Source: a filamentous cyanobacterium ESFC-1
GTDB lineage: Bacteria > Cyanobacteriota > Cyanobacteriia > Cyanobacteriales > Spirulinaceae
Length of the DNA: 64,000 nt
Direction of reading: 5' to 3'
Assembly (NCBI GenBank): GCA_000380225.1
Contig: KB904821.1
Coordinates: forward strand, 2,886,299 to 2,950,298
Made by a program: the position numbers and the translations under genes
Shown: one piece after another, positions 27,179-36,409 of the stretch
Numbering within the stretch: the first letter of the stretch is position 1
How the letters are laid out: each line of letters starts with the position of its first letter
Notes under the pieces: generated by a model
Seen by the model: only the letters and a program-made list of their open reading frames with translations
Told to the model about the DNA's origin: nothing
The model's database searches: none

Positions 27179-27856
27179 ATGATGGATTTAGAAGAAAAGC
27201 TCCGCTTATACCAGGTATTTTCTAAACTGTACGAGCATGACCCCAATTTGCTTAATGAAATTTTACAGTTAGAAAATACAAATAATCAACGTTTGGCCCG
27301 AGCTTCAACACAATATATTAGTGGGGTTATTGAGGCAGACCAAGTGTACTTGATGACGAATTTAGTCGAGGGAAACAGCCAAAAACTCCTACAACCCCAA
27401 GGGATTTGGACGATTGGCCGCAGTCATAAAGCCTCGATTAGCGTGATGGATGAGCGTGTCTCCCGTCATCATGTTGTCATCGAATATCGTCACCATGAGG
27501 GCTTTTATTTAAACGACCTTGATAGTACGAATGGGACTTATATTAATCATGAGTTAGTCACGGAGCCAACTTTACTTCAAGATGGCGATCGCGTCCGCTT
27601 GGGAACGATTGTTTTTTCCTTTTTCTGTTGTCAAGAATCTTGCCAGTCTAACCCGGTTGCTCCCGAAATTTTAGCTCGGATTCAAAACGCAATTGTGCCG
27701 GATTCGCAGTCAGAGTTACAAGAACAAACTACTTATGCGTTTCTCTCTGAGGCTTCAAGTTTAGCCAGTCTTGAGGATCAAACAACGCCTTTATCTAAAC
27801 CGAAGTTAACGCCAGATCGTCAAGCCGAAATTCTCGACCGCTTTTTTAAAAATTAA
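27179..27856 (+). CDS. FHA domain protein
   Basis: A 225-residue protein with an N-terminal helical region (about 1-60) and a forkhead-associated domain (about 65-145). The phosphothreonine-binding pattern is complete: WTIGRSHKASISVMDERVSRHH near 78 (Gly-Arg and Ser-Arg-His-His positions) and LNDLDSTNGTYINHE near 113. The C-terminal 75 residues are polar and probably disordered. FHA proteins bind phosphothreonine made by Ser/Thr kinases; a kinase is encoded 4.4 kb downstream, but a link is not shown. It converges with menF at a 13-base gap. Confidence 0.94.
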   Translation: MMDLEEKLRLYQVFSKLYEHDPNLLNEILQLENTNNQRLARASTQYISGVIEADQVYLMTNLVEGNSQKLLQPQGIWTIGRSHKASISVMDERVSRHHVVIEYRHHEGFYLNDLDSTNGTYINHELVTEPTLLQDGDRVRLGTIVFSFFCCQESCQSNPVAPEILARIQNAIVPDSQSELQEQTTYAFLSEASSLASLEDQTTPLSKPKLTPDRQAEILDRFFKN

Positions 27857-27869
27857 ACGTCGAGAAACT

Positions 27870-29285
27870 TTAAACTAAAGCTTTTAACATGGTTTGTAGT
27901 TTGAGTTGCACTTCGGCTAGTTCTTTATCGGGATTTGAGCCAGCTACAATTCCGGCTCCTGCATACAAACGAGCGCGATTGTCTTGAATAAAAGCTGAAC
28001 GAATCCCCACAATAAATTCACTATTGCCTTGATAATTCATCCAACCCAAAGGAGCCGCATATAAAGAACGGTCAAAGGGTTCGTAATGGCGGATTTGTTC
28101 GCAGGAAATTGCGGTGGGAACGCCCGCAACCGCAGGGGTAGGGTGCAGTTTAGCGATAATATCGAGGGGATGAATGCGATCGCTCAGTTCAGCTTGAATC
28201 GGAGTCCAAAGGTGCTGAATATGGGATAATTTCAGCACCCTCAGACGCGATCGCTGCGGTCGTAAACCTAACTCACACAACCGCTTATAAATAAAGTCGC
28301 TCACGGCTTGATGTTCCCGCCGTTCTTTTTCATTATCTAATAGTTTTTGCGTGAGTTGAGCATCTTCAAAAGTCGTTTTTCCCCTCGGAGATGAACCCGC
28401 TAAAGCATCAGTAACTAAGTGCTGATTTTGAATACTAATTAAACGTTCGGGACTCGCTCCGATAAAGTTCGTTCCCTTGCCATTACTAACTGAAAAAATG
28501 TAACAATCGGGATGAGATTGACGCAGATAGTCCAGAGATGCGACTAAGTGAAAGGGTTGGGGGGCGATCGCGTCAAGGGTATGAGCTAAAACAATTTTAC
28601 TAAAATGCCCCGCTTGAATGGATTTTAACGCCGAAGTAACTGCCGCTTTAAAGGGATGAGCAGTCTGAATTTGCGTTGTTGCAGCCCCTTGAGCAATATC
28701 GTTGAGGGTGAGGTGATGACTTTGGTTTAACAGGGTAATCTGGCGTTGTAGTTGCGCGATCGCCTCGGCAATGTCAAGATAAGGATCGATATTTAAGTTA
28801 ATCACTAAAATACTGCGATTTTCTTGGCGAACAATTTGCAATTGTGGTAGAAAAACAGTCGCGATTGGAAAAGGGGAAAAGCTGCGAGAATTGCGTTCAA
28901 AAAAAGTAAAATTTGTGAAGAAATGCGGCCCAGCCCAAGGTAAATCTAAATCTCCTTGAATCTCTGTTTGTTGTAGACAATTCTGAATAAAATTTTGTGA
29001 AGCTTGAAAACGATTCCCCTTGGTTAACGTGAAATATCGCGTTCGTCCTAAAGCCGTAACCGCTTCTTGTTTGCGATTATTTTGCCAATAAAAATGCAGT
29101 TGTTTGGGGTTGACTTTTAGGGCAGTTTGTAATATTGCTAAAGGGTCAATAGCCTCAAGTTCTTGCGTTAAACTCACAATCACCGATTGGCCTTGACGAA
29201 GGGCTTTTTCTTGACAACTTAGAAGCAGTTGGTAAAGTTCTTTGTCGTCATGAAATAAGGAAGGATGACAAGAAATAACTGACAT
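27870..29285 (-). CDS. menF: Isochorismate synthase
   Basis: A 471-residue chorismate-binding enzyme that converts chorismate to isochorismate, the entry step to phylloquinone (vitamin K1). The C-terminal chorismate-binding domain has KIVLAHTLDAIAP near residue 235, GASPERLISIQNQHLVTDALAG near 280, HPTPAVAGVPT near 385 and AGAGIVAGSNPDKELAEVQLK near 445. The divergent menA-menC pair supports the menaquinone/phylloquinone role rather than siderophore synthesis. The 286-base spacer to menA should contain both promoters. Confidence 0.95.
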   Translation of the reverse strand: MSVISCHPSLFHDDKELYQLLLSCQEKALRQGQSVIVSLTQELEAIDPLAILQTALKVNPKQLHFYWQNNRKQEAVTALGRTRYFTLTKGNRFQASQNFIQNCLQQTEIQGDLDLPWAGPHFFTNFTFFERNSRSFSPFPIATVFLPQLQIVRQENRSILVINLNIDPYLDIAEAIAQLQRQITLLNQSHHLTLNDIAQGAATTQIQTAHPFKAAVTSALKSIQAGHFSKIVLAHTLDAIAPQPFHLVASLDYLRQSHPDCYIFSVSNGKGTNFIGASPERLISIQNQHLVTDALAGSSPRGKTTFEDAQLTQKLLDNEKERREHQAVSDFIYKRLCELGLRPQRSRLRVLKLSHIQHLWTPIQAELSDRIHPLDIIAKLHPTPAVAGVPTAISCEQIRHYEPFDRSLYAAPLGWMNYQGNSEFIVGIRSAFIQDNRARLYAGAGIVAGSNPDKELAEVQLKLQTMLKALV

Positions 29286-29571
29286 AGAAGCGGATATCGT
29301 AACAATTTTTATCTTAATTTTCCACCGGGGGCTGACATGATGGTATGTCTAGAGATAAGGCTAATGGGGGGGGGAATGATTCGGACGGGTGTGCTTCAGC
29401 GTCATCTTGGGGAAGCCCCGGCGGTATCGATTATCCTAGCTTATCGTAGCGAAAAATAACGACCGCGTTCAAGACAGACCCCCAAAATCCTCAAGCTCAT
29501 TGTCGATTTTGAACCAGCAATTTCAGAATTCAATTTTTTTTCATTCTCGTTATTTTTTTAACTTTTTACCC

Positions 29572-30483
29572 ATGACAACAACAAGTTTTGAACAACAGAT
29601 TAACAAAAAACTCTGGTTTGCCGCCATCAAACCGCCGATGTATAGCGTTGCGGTGATTCCCATTTGGGTAGGAACAGCCATGGCTTATGGGGATACTCAA
29701 CAAATTTATTGGTCAATCTTTTTAACCTTTTTGAGTTCTGCGGTTTTGATTATTGCTTGGTTAAATCTTAGTAATGATGTCTTTGATGCCGACACGGGAA
29801 TTGATAAAAATAAAGCCCATTCTGTGGTAAATTTAACTCAAAACAAATCCTTGGTTTTTTGGATTAGTAATTTGTGTTTGCTGTTGGGTTTAGGGGGGAT
29901 TGTCGCGATCGCCCTCTGGCAACAAGACATGATGATTGTGGGTATTGTTTTATTATGTTGTGCCTTGGGCTACACCTATCAAGGGCCGCCTTTTCGTTTA
30001 GGCTATCAAGGCCTCGGAGAAATAATCTGTTTTATTTGTTTTGGCCCCCTCGCCATTGCCGCCGCTTACTATTCCCAAACCCAAACTTTTTCAATTCCCG
30101 TTCTCATCGCTTCAACGTTGATTGGTTTAACCACTTCTATTATTTTATTTTGTTCCCATTTCCATCAAGTCCAAGATGACTTAGCCGCCGGAAAGCGATC
30201 GCCCATCGTCCGTTTAGGAACCGCCCTTAGTGCCAGGGTTCTAGCGTGGTCAACGGGAATCATATTCGCCCTAACGGTGCTGTTAATTTGCTTAGGTTAC
30301 ACCCCCCTCGGCACAGTTTTAATCTTCTTTAGTTTGCCCGTGGCTTACCAATTAGTGAGTCATGTCAATGCCCATCACGACCAACCCAAATTAGTCAGTA
30401 ATTGTAAATTTTTGGCTGTCAAACTTCACTTTTGGAGTGGTCTTTTATGGGGATTTGGCTTTATTATTCCCGGCGTTTTCTAG
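29572..30483 (+). CDS. menA: 1,4-dihydroxy-2-naphthoate phytyltransferase (MenA)
   Basis: A 303-residue UbiA-superfamily prenyltransferase with about eight or nine membrane spans, attaching the phytyl chain to 1,4-dihydroxy-2-naphthoate. The first Asp-rich motif is NLSNDVFDADTGID near residue 68, and the second is FHQVQDDLAAGKRSP near 200. The ATG at 29572 is chosen because the 24-residue upstream extension is hydrophobic filler unlike the family N-terminus. Its TAG stop abuts the ATG of menC directly, so the two are translationally coupled. Confidence 0.95.
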   Translation: MTTTSFEQQINKKLWFAAIKPPMYSVAVIPIWVGTAMAYGDTQQIYWSIFLTFLSSAVLIIAWLNLSNDVFDADTGIDKNKAHSVVNLTQNKSLVFWISNLCLLLGLGGIVAIALWQQDMMIVGIVLLCCALGYTYQGPPFRLGYQGLGEIICFICFGPLAIAAAYYSQTQTFSIPVLIASTLIGLTTSIILFCSHFHQVQDDLAAGKRSPIVRLGTALSARVLAWSTGIIFALTVLLICLGYTPLGTVLIFFSLPVAYQLVSHVNAHHDQPKLVSNCKFLAVKLHFWSGLLWGFGFIIPGVF

Positions 30484-31410
30484 ATGTATGACCTCAAATT
30501 TCGCTGCTACCAACGCCCCTTTCGCCAACCCTTAATAACCCATCACGGCACTTGGAAAACGCGAGAAGGCATTATTATCCACCTGCGAGACTCACAAGGG
30601 CGCAACGGTTGGGGGGAAATTGCGCCCATTCCTGGGTTTGGCTCCGAAACCCTCGCGGCTGCGGTAGAGTTGTGTCAGCAATTCGGCAAAACTGTCAGCG
30701 ACGAAAATATTGCCCAAATCCCCGATTCCTACCCCGCTTCTCAGTTTGCCTTTGAAGCCGCCGTCACCTCCCTCAGCATCGCGCAACCGCCCCCCCAGTT
30801 CCCCGTTGCTGCCCTACTGCCTACCGGTTCAGCCGCCCTTGCTGCCTGGCCAGAGGCGTGGCAACAGGGAAAACGTACCTTCAAATGGAAAATCGGTGTA
30901 GACGCGGTAGAACGGGAAATAAAGCTATTGCAGCAACTCCTGAGTCATCTTCCCCCTACGGCTAAACTGCGCCTCGATGCCAACGGCGGCCTTACCCCCA
31001 AAACGGCGCAAATCTGGCTAAAACGCCTCGAAAGAACAAAAAAAGTCGAATTTCTCGAACAACCGCTTTCTCCGGCAGAATTTGACCTGATGCGAGAACT
31101 TCAGAGGCAATATACCACCCCCCTTGCCCTGGATGAATCGGTCACGACGATCGCGCAACTGCAAGACTGTTATCACAGGGGATGGCGGGGTATTTTTATC
31201 GTCAAAATCGCGATCGCGGGGTTTCCCCATCGTTTGCGCCAATTTTGCCAGAAACACCCCCTAACTTTGGTTTTTTCCTCGGTATTTGAAACGGAAATTG
31301 CCCGCAACGCCGCTTTTCACCTCGCGGCAGAACTGGCTTCCCCCGATTACGCTTTGGGGTTTGGGACAGATTCTTGGTTACATCCGCCCCCATTTCCCCT
31401 CAAGCCTTAA
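30484..31410 (+). CDS. menC: o-Succinylbenzoate synthase
   Basis: A 308-residue enolase-superfamily enzyme that dehydrates SHCHC to o-succinylbenzoate. The catalytic barrel residues are visible: FKWKIGV with the Lys pair near residue 140, the first metal ligand in LRLDANGGLT near 160, EQPL near 195, and DESVTT near 218; the second catalytic Lys is in FIVKIAIAG near 242. It begins at the base after the menA stop. The ligase gene menE that often follows in cyanobacteria is absent; instead the gene shares a TTAA stop overlap with a convergent exonuclease gene. Confidence 0.94.
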   Translation: MYDLKFRCYQRPFRQPLITHHGTWKTREGIIIHLRDSQGRNGWGEIAPIPGFGSETLAAAVELCQQFGKTVSDENIAQIPDSYPASQFAFEAAVTSLSIAQPPPQFPVAALLPTGSAALAAWPEAWQQGKRTFKWKIGVDAVEREIKLLQQLLSHLPPTAKLRLDANGGLTPKTAQIWLKRLERTKKVEFLEQPLSPAEFDLMRELQRQYTTPLALDESVTTIAQLQDCYHRGWRGIFIVKIAIAGFPHRLRQFCQKHPLTLVFSSVFETEIARNAAFHLAAELASPDYALGFGTDSWLHPPPFPLKP

Positions 31411-32057
31411 TGCTCGAAAATATTGTGAAATTCTCTCAAATCTAATTCCACAAAAACCGGAAGACAATCAAAGCATTTTTGAGCGAGGTCAAATCTTTTT
31501 TCCCGTTCCAGGATTACGGTTAGTTTTTGGCGCAATTCAATCAAATATCGCACATCATTGGCGGCATAGTTGAGTTGAGCGCTGGTGAGATTGGCCGCAT
31601 TACCCCAGTCCGAGGTTTGAGAACTTTTATCGAGTTCAACTTGGGTAAGTTCTTGTACCAAGGCTTTTAAACCGTGACTAGAGGTATAAGTGCGAGCTAT
31701 TTTACTAGCAACTTTGGTACAAAAAACGGGATTGGTGTAGATATTAAATGTATTTTGCAGTTGTGCTAGGTCAAAGCGAGCAAAATGAAAGATTTTCGTA
31801 ATCTTATCCTGTTCCATCAAGGTTTTGAGGTGGGGGGCTTGGTTCTGGTTGGGTGCAATGCGAATCGCGGTTACTTCACCTTGAGGATCGCATAACTGCA
31901 CCAAACACAGGCGATCGCGTCGGGGATTTAAGCCCATTGTTTCCGTATCCACCGCGATCGCGTCCGCTTGGAGATAGCGATTGAGAGTTGTTTCATCGAG
32001 GTCGCGATCGCACACTTGAAAATTATCGAATTGCATTTTGATTTCGGCATGATCCAC
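31407..32057 (-). CDS. RNase D-type 3'-5' exonuclease
   Basis: A 216-residue DEDDy exonuclease. The four acidic positions are visible: AVDTETMGLNP near residue 35 (Asp, Glu), FHFARFDLAQL near 92 (Asp) and LNYAANDVRYLIEL near 180 (Tyr and Asp). It lacks the HRDC domains of full RNase D, giving the short form common in cyanobacteria, probably for tRNA or small RNA 3' processing. Its stop overlaps that of menC by four bases. Confidence 0.93.
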   Translation of the reverse strand: MDHAEIKMQFDNFQVCDRDLDETTLNRYLQADAIAVDTETMGLNPRRDRLCLVQLCDPQGEVTAIRIAPNQNQAPHLKTLMEQDKITKIFHFARFDLAQLQNTFNIYTNPVFCTKVASKIARTYTSSHGLKALVQELTQVELDKSSQTSDWGNAANLTSAQLNYAANDVRYLIELRQKLTVILEREKRFDLAQKCFDCLPVFVELDLREFHNIFEH

Positions 32058-32284
32058 TGCTTTATCAAAATAGCAGGCTCATCGCCAGCTCGCAGCTTTT
32101 AACTTTCAGTTCAGATTAACTTTTAAACTCAACATTAATAAATCCAATCAAAAACTCAAGCATCAAAATGCTTATTTCTCTCGATTTAAGCGGATTTTAT
32201 TATTAGTTAATCCCCTTTGGACAATGCCCTAAAACTAAGTTATCTTAGGGATAATCTGTTCCTTGGCGTTGTCAACCTCAACCC

Positions 32285-33793
32285 ATGAGTTACTGTCTTA
32301 ATCCCGCTTGCGATCGCCCCGAAAATCCAGATCGTGTCAAATTTTGCCAAACCTGCGGTCAATCAATCCACCTCAGAAATCGCTACACCGCCACAAAATT
32401 CCTCGGTCAAGGGGGCTTCGGACGCACCTTTCTCGGCATTGACCGCGACCTACCGCCCCCCGCCGTTTGTGTGATTAAACAGCTACACCTGCAATCAGAC
32501 AACCCCGCCCTTCGTCGCAAAATTAGCCAATTATTTCGCCAAGAAGCCTTACGACTCAACGAACTTGGCTCCCATCCCCACATTCCTACCTTATTGGCTT
32601 ACTTCAAACAAGACCGACATTTATATCTAGTGCAAGAATGGATCGACGGCGAAACCCTAAACCCCACCACTTGGCAAATTACCCAAGATTTAGAAACTCG
32701 GACTTGGCAACTATTAAAAAATATCTTACCCATCTTGGTATTTATTCACGAACGCCAAGTCATCCATCGCGACCTCAAACCCGCCAATATTATGCAACGC
32801 CGTCAAGATGGTAGTTTCGTTCTCATTGACTTTGGCATTGCCAGAATGTTCACCCACACCGCCATTATCGGCGGCGCAACCATCGTGGGAACCCCCGGTT
32901 TTATGGCCCCCGAACAAATGCGCGGCAAAGTCTTACCCGCCAGCGATTTATACAGTTTAGGAGTCACCTGTTTGAACCTCATTACCGGCATAGACCCCGA
33001 TAATATGTATGATGTAGTCGCAGAACGCTGGCAATGGCGTAAATACATCCCGGCAGGCGTGACGATTTCCCCCCAACTCAGCAAAATTCTCAACAGCCTG
33101 ATTCAGCCGTCCCTACGTCAACGCAGCCAATCAGCCCAAGCGGTTTTGCGCGAACTCGAACAACTTGCCCCTGCGAATCTCCCCGCGTTAAGCGAAAACC
33201 TGCCCGATTGCGCCAGTCAAACGAATATCGCCACCCTCATTTCCGGTAACGCCAATCCTACCTCTAAAAAGCCCAATCTGCCTGTACCCCGCGATTCTAC
33301 CCTCGACCCAGAAGCGATCGCCCTTCAGCAAAAACTCAACCAAATTGAAACCCCCGCCCCGCCTCCCATCGACTACACCGAGTTAAAAACCCTCCTTTCG
33401 GAGCGCAAATGGCAAGCAGCCGATGATGAAACTTGGGGAATTTTGTGTCAACTCACCGGAAAACGGCTCGGTTCCTATTTATTCAACACCGACATTCAAA
33501 CCCTACCTTGTAAAGACTTAAAAGCCATTGATTGGCTGTGGTTTACCTACAGCAAAGGGCAATTTGGCTGGCGCATCCAGAAACAGATTTATCAAGAAGT
33601 GGGCGGGGAGTATAATTTATTTTGCGATCGCGTCGGCTGGCCCACCTATCGCATCAGCAACAGCGAAGCCCTCCAATTCCATCGCAAAGCCCCCCCCGGC
33701 CATCTTCCCTCCCGTCGCTGGATTGGCGGTTACAGTTGGTGGAAACACGCCCAAGTCCTCGTCGAACGTTTAGATTGCTGCGGCATTGAATAA
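32285..33793 (+). CDS. Zinc-ribbon, Ser/Thr protein kinase and GUN4 domain fusion
   Basis: A 502-residue three-part protein. The N-terminus holds a four-cysteine ribbon: C-x4-C near residue 4 and CQTCG near 21. A Ser/Thr kinase domain (about 34-295) has the Gly loop LGQGGFGRTF, Lys in VCVIKQL, HRDLKPANIM, DFGIARM and GTPGFMAPEQ, all catalytic residues intact. The C-terminal 140 residues are a GUN4 domain, with LLSERKWQAADDETW near 362, YSKGQFGWRIQ near 420 and a WIGGYSWW end. GUN4 binds porphyrins of the chlorophyll pathway, so the fusion may link kinase activity to tetrapyrrole status. It is preceded by a 227-base spacer. Confidence 0.96.
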   Translation: MSYCLNPACDRPENPDRVKFCQTCGQSIHLRNRYTATKFLGQGGFGRTFLGIDRDLPPPAVCVIKQLHLQSDNPALRRKISQLFRQEALRLNELGSHPHIPTLLAYFKQDRHLYLVQEWIDGETLNPTTWQITQDLETRTWQLLKNILPILVFIHERQVIHRDLKPANIMQRRQDGSFVLIDFGIARMFTHTAIIGGATIVGTPGFMAPEQMRGKVLPASDLYSLGVTCLNLITGIDPDNMYDVVAERWQWRKYIPAGVTISPQLSKILNSLIQPSLRQRSQSAQAVLRELEQLAPANLPALSENLPDCASQTNIATLISGNANPTSKKPNLPVPRDSTLDPEAIALQQKLNQIETPAPPPIDYTELKTLLSERKWQAADDETWGILCQLTGKRLGSYLFNTDIQTLPCKDLKAIDWLWFTYSKGQFGWRIQKQIYQEVGGEYNLFCDRVGWPTYRISNSEALQFHRKAPPGHLPSRRWIGGYSWWKHAQVLVERLDCCGIE

Positions 33794-33834
33794 TATAGCA
33801 ACCGCCAAATCGGTCAGGACAACATTATTCATTC

Positions 33835-33965
33835 TTAGAAAATAAGCCCCTCTCGGAGTGGGAGAGGGGTTGGGGTGAGGGCGATCCTTGCGAGTCAAAA
33901 CATCCTAACTGTTTTGCTTGCTGCTATAAAAAGCCCCTCTCGGAGTGGGAGAGGGGTAGAGGGTG
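33835..33965 (+). repeat. Two copies of a CCCCTCTC-GAGAGGGG hairpin repeat
   Basis: GCCCCTCTCGGAGTGGGAGAGGGGT occurs at about 33847 and 33932 (described by its two arms, CCCCTCTC and GAGAGGGG). The first is followed by TGGGGTGAGGGC and, about 25 bases later, CTAACTGTTTTGCTT, and a third relative is at 49121-49200. The hairpin lacks a T run, so it is a dispersed palindromic repeat rather than a standard terminator, though it lies between the kinase and rtcB stops. Confidence 0.75.
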
Positions 33966-34000
33966 AAGGAAACACAAACGTAGTACAAAGTACAAATCTC

Positions 34001-35182
34001 TTACCCCTTCACGCATACCACCTGACGCAACGTTGCCACAATTTCCACTAAATCCGACTGTTGACTCATTACCGCCTCAATCGGCTTGTAAGCCCCTGGA
34101 ATTTCGTCAATTACGCCCTTATCCTTGCGACATTCAATGCCCTCGGTTTGAGCAATCAAATCATCCAGAGAAAACTGTTTCTTTGCCTTGGTGCGAGACA
34201 TTTGGCGACCCGCCCCGTGAGAACAAGAGCAAAAGCTGTCTGTATTGCCCTTACCTTTGACAATAAAAGACTTCGCCCCCATCGAACCAGGAATAATACC
34301 GTAATCCTCACGGCGAGCGCGTACCGCCCCTTTACGGGTCACATAAACATCCTCGCCAAAATGAACTTCTTGCTCGGCGTAGTTGTGATGGCAATTCACC
34401 GACAGTAACGGCTTCGTGGGCTTACCCCCCGCCAGATGTTGCTCGACAATCGCTTTAAAACGAGCCATCATCACATCACGGTTGACGCGGGCATATTGTT
34501 GCGCCCATTGCAAATCTCGCCAATAAGCGGCAAATTCCGGCGTTCCGGCGACAAAGTAAGCGAGATCGAGGTCGGGCAGTTTTTCTTCTGCCAATTTCCC
34601 CAATTCTTTCGCCGTAGTAATGTGACATTGCGCCAATTTATTACCAATGTGACGAGAACCCGAATGCAGCATCATCCATACTGCGTCCTCGCTGTCGAGA
34701 CACAACTCAATGAAATGATTGCCGCCTCCTAAGCTGCCCATTTGCTTGAGGGCTTTGCCTTCTAAGTCCTTTACGCCAGGATGCAAGTCTTTGAAATCGC
34801 GCCAGCGTTGCCAATTGGTAGCATCTTTTTCTACGTCGGAGTTTTGATTGAAGCCGACAGGAATTTTCGCTTCAATGTCCCGGCGAATTTGCTTGAGTTT
34901 ACCGTCGAGTTGATCGGCGTGAAACGGGGTTTTCACCGCCGCCATGCCGCAGCCAATATCAACGCCCACCGCCGCCGGAATGACGGCATCTTTGGTGGCA
35001 ATCACAGAACCCACTAACGCCCCTTTACCCAGGTGTACGTCCGGCATTAGGGAAACGTGCTTGAAGACAAAGGGTAAGGAAGCCACGTTTTTGGCCATTT
35101 GGGTTTCGGACGGGCCTAAAGGGTGTCCTGCCCAAGATAAAACGGGTTTGGATGTGGATAAGTTTAAGGTTTCAGCAGCCAT
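34001..35182 (-). CDS. rtcB: RtcB family RNA ligase
   Basis: A 393-residue RtcB protein, which joins RNA 2',3'-cyclic phosphate or 3'-phosphate ends to 5'-OH ends using GTP and manganese. Metal and active-site motifs are present: VDIGCGMAAVKT near residue 75, LGGGNHFIEL near 153, LHSGSRHIGNKL near 172, NCHHNYAEQE near 263, and the guanylated histidine in CSHGAGRQMSR near 330. The protein is the shorter form relative to E. coli RtcB. No RtcA or archease gene is near, so it may act in RNA repair on its own. Confidence 0.95.
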   Translation of the reverse strand: MAAETLNLSTSKPVLSWAGHPLGPSETQMAKNVASLPFVFKHVSLMPDVHLGKGALVGSVIATKDAVIPAAVGVDIGCGMAAVKTPFHADQLDGKLKQIRRDIEAKIPVGFNQNSDVEKDATNWQRWRDFKDLHPGVKDLEGKALKQMGSLGGGNHFIELCLDSEDAVWMMLHSGSRHIGNKLAQCHITTAKELGKLAEEKLPDLDLAYFVAGTPEFAAYWRDLQWAQQYARVNRDVMMARFKAIVEQHLAGGKPTKPLLSVNCHHNYAEQEVHFGEDVYVTRKGAVRARREDYGIIPGSMGAKSFIVKGKGNTDSFCSCSHGAGRQMSRTKAKKQFSLDDLIAQTEGIECRKDKGVIDEIPGAYKPIEAVMSQQSDLVEIVATLRQVVCVKG

Positions 35183-35300
35183 AATTAGTCTTTTGTATTA
35201 TACATACTACATTGACAACTACAGCCAAATTTGTCAAGGGCAGGCGCTTAGTTGATTTTTTGTTCTACAATAAAGTCAAAATCTAGCCCGACCTAGAATA

Positions 35301-36143
35301 ATGAGCGAGTTTAATCTAGATGAATCCCTGTTATCTCCCCTTTTAGAAGGGTATCGCGATCGCATCACCGCCACAATCGAGCCGTATCTCGATTTAACGT
35401 TCGTTCCCGACGACAATCTAACGCTGTGGCAAAGCAAATTTCCCGGTCAAAACTATAGCCCAAGCGGTTTACCCTACTTGCCCAAAGGCACTGATTATCC
35501 CACCACGCCCGCCGGGGATTATTTGCACCTTTTAGCGCAAATTAACTTTGCTGAAGCCCCTTCCCTCTCTGGTTTTCCCGACCGAGGTATTCTGCAATTT
35601 TATGTTGCTGACCAAGAATTGTGGGGCTGTCCTGATCCCAATTATGGCGAAGACTTCGAGCAAAACTGGCATCGCCAAAACAGCTTTCGTTTGCTGTATT
35701 TTCCCAACCCCGATTTAGACGAAAATAACCTGGTTACAGACTTTAGTTTCCTAGCAGAAATGGAGAAACAAGAGGACTTTTATCCTCAAGAATGCTCTAG
35801 GATTCAATGGCGCAAAAACTACGCCCCGATGCCTTCTTGGGATTACCGTTTTTATAATGCGATGTTTCGCGACTTCAACCCCAAAGAAGTTCATAAAATT
35901 CGAGCAGAATTTGAGGAAGACTATCGCCTTCTCGAACCCAGTTGTACCGATGCTCAAATCGGCGGTTATGCCTCTTTTGCCCAAGAAGACCCCAGAGACG
36001 GGCTGAGTTTAGCGAATATAGACGAACCTGTAGATACTTTATTACTCAGCGTTAGTATGCCAGAAAATGTCTTACTTTTTTACATTCAATCTTCGGCTTT
36101 AGCCCAACAAGATTTTTCGCGAGTTTTGTATACGTTTTCTTGA
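35301..36143 (+). CDS. DUF1963 (YwqG-like) protein
   Basis: A 280-residue soluble protein of the YwqG/DUF1963 type. Visible family features are SKFPGQNYSPSGLPYLPKG near residue 50, LHLLAQINFAEAPSL near 77, FPDRGILQFYV near 93 and the C-terminal LLLSVSMPENVLLFYIQ. The function of the family is unknown. It is divergent from rtcB with a 118-base spacer and ends in a repeat-filled spacer. Confidence 0.88.
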   Translation: MSEFNLDESLLSPLLEGYRDRITATIEPYLDLTFVPDDNLTLWQSKFPGQNYSPSGLPYLPKGTDYPTTPAGDYLHLLAQINFAEAPSLSGFPDRGILQFYVADQELWGCPDPNYGEDFEQNWHRQNSFRLLYFPNPDLDENNLVTDFSFLAEMEKQEDFYPQECSRIQWRKNYAPMPSWDYRFYNAMFRDFNPKEVHKIRAEFEEDYRLLEPSCTDAQIGGYASFAQEDPRDGLSLANIDEPVDTLLLSVSMPENVLLFYIQSSALAQQDFSRVLYTFS

Positions 36144-36409
36144 TTCGTCCTTTGTCCTTTGTCCTTTGTTGTTGGTTGTTGGTTGTTGGGTTTTGTTACC
36201 TCAACCCACTGCCTTAGTCATTTCAATTAAGTTCCGCACATTCACTCAATTGGCTCAGTCCGTGAAAGGAGTAAAATCCCCACTCCCCCTTGGGCGGGGA
36301 AACCCCGCCCCTACACGCCTACAGCACGCGCTGCCTCTTAATCGCTGATGACTGAAAAGCCCACTGCCCCAAAAACTGATAACTGATAACTGACGACTGA
36401 CCACTGAAA
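36144..36409. repeat. Spacer of TTTGTCC, TTGGTTG, GGGCGGGG and ACTGATAACTG repeats
   Basis: TCCTTTGTCCTTTGTCC and GTTGTTGGTTGTTGG (36169-36190) are followed by a GGGCGGGGAAACCCCGCCCC hairpin near 36290 with CTACACGCCTACAGC, and then ACTGATAACTGATAACTG units up to the next gene's stop. This is the same series of elements, in the same order, as in 23438-23969. Confidence 0.75.
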
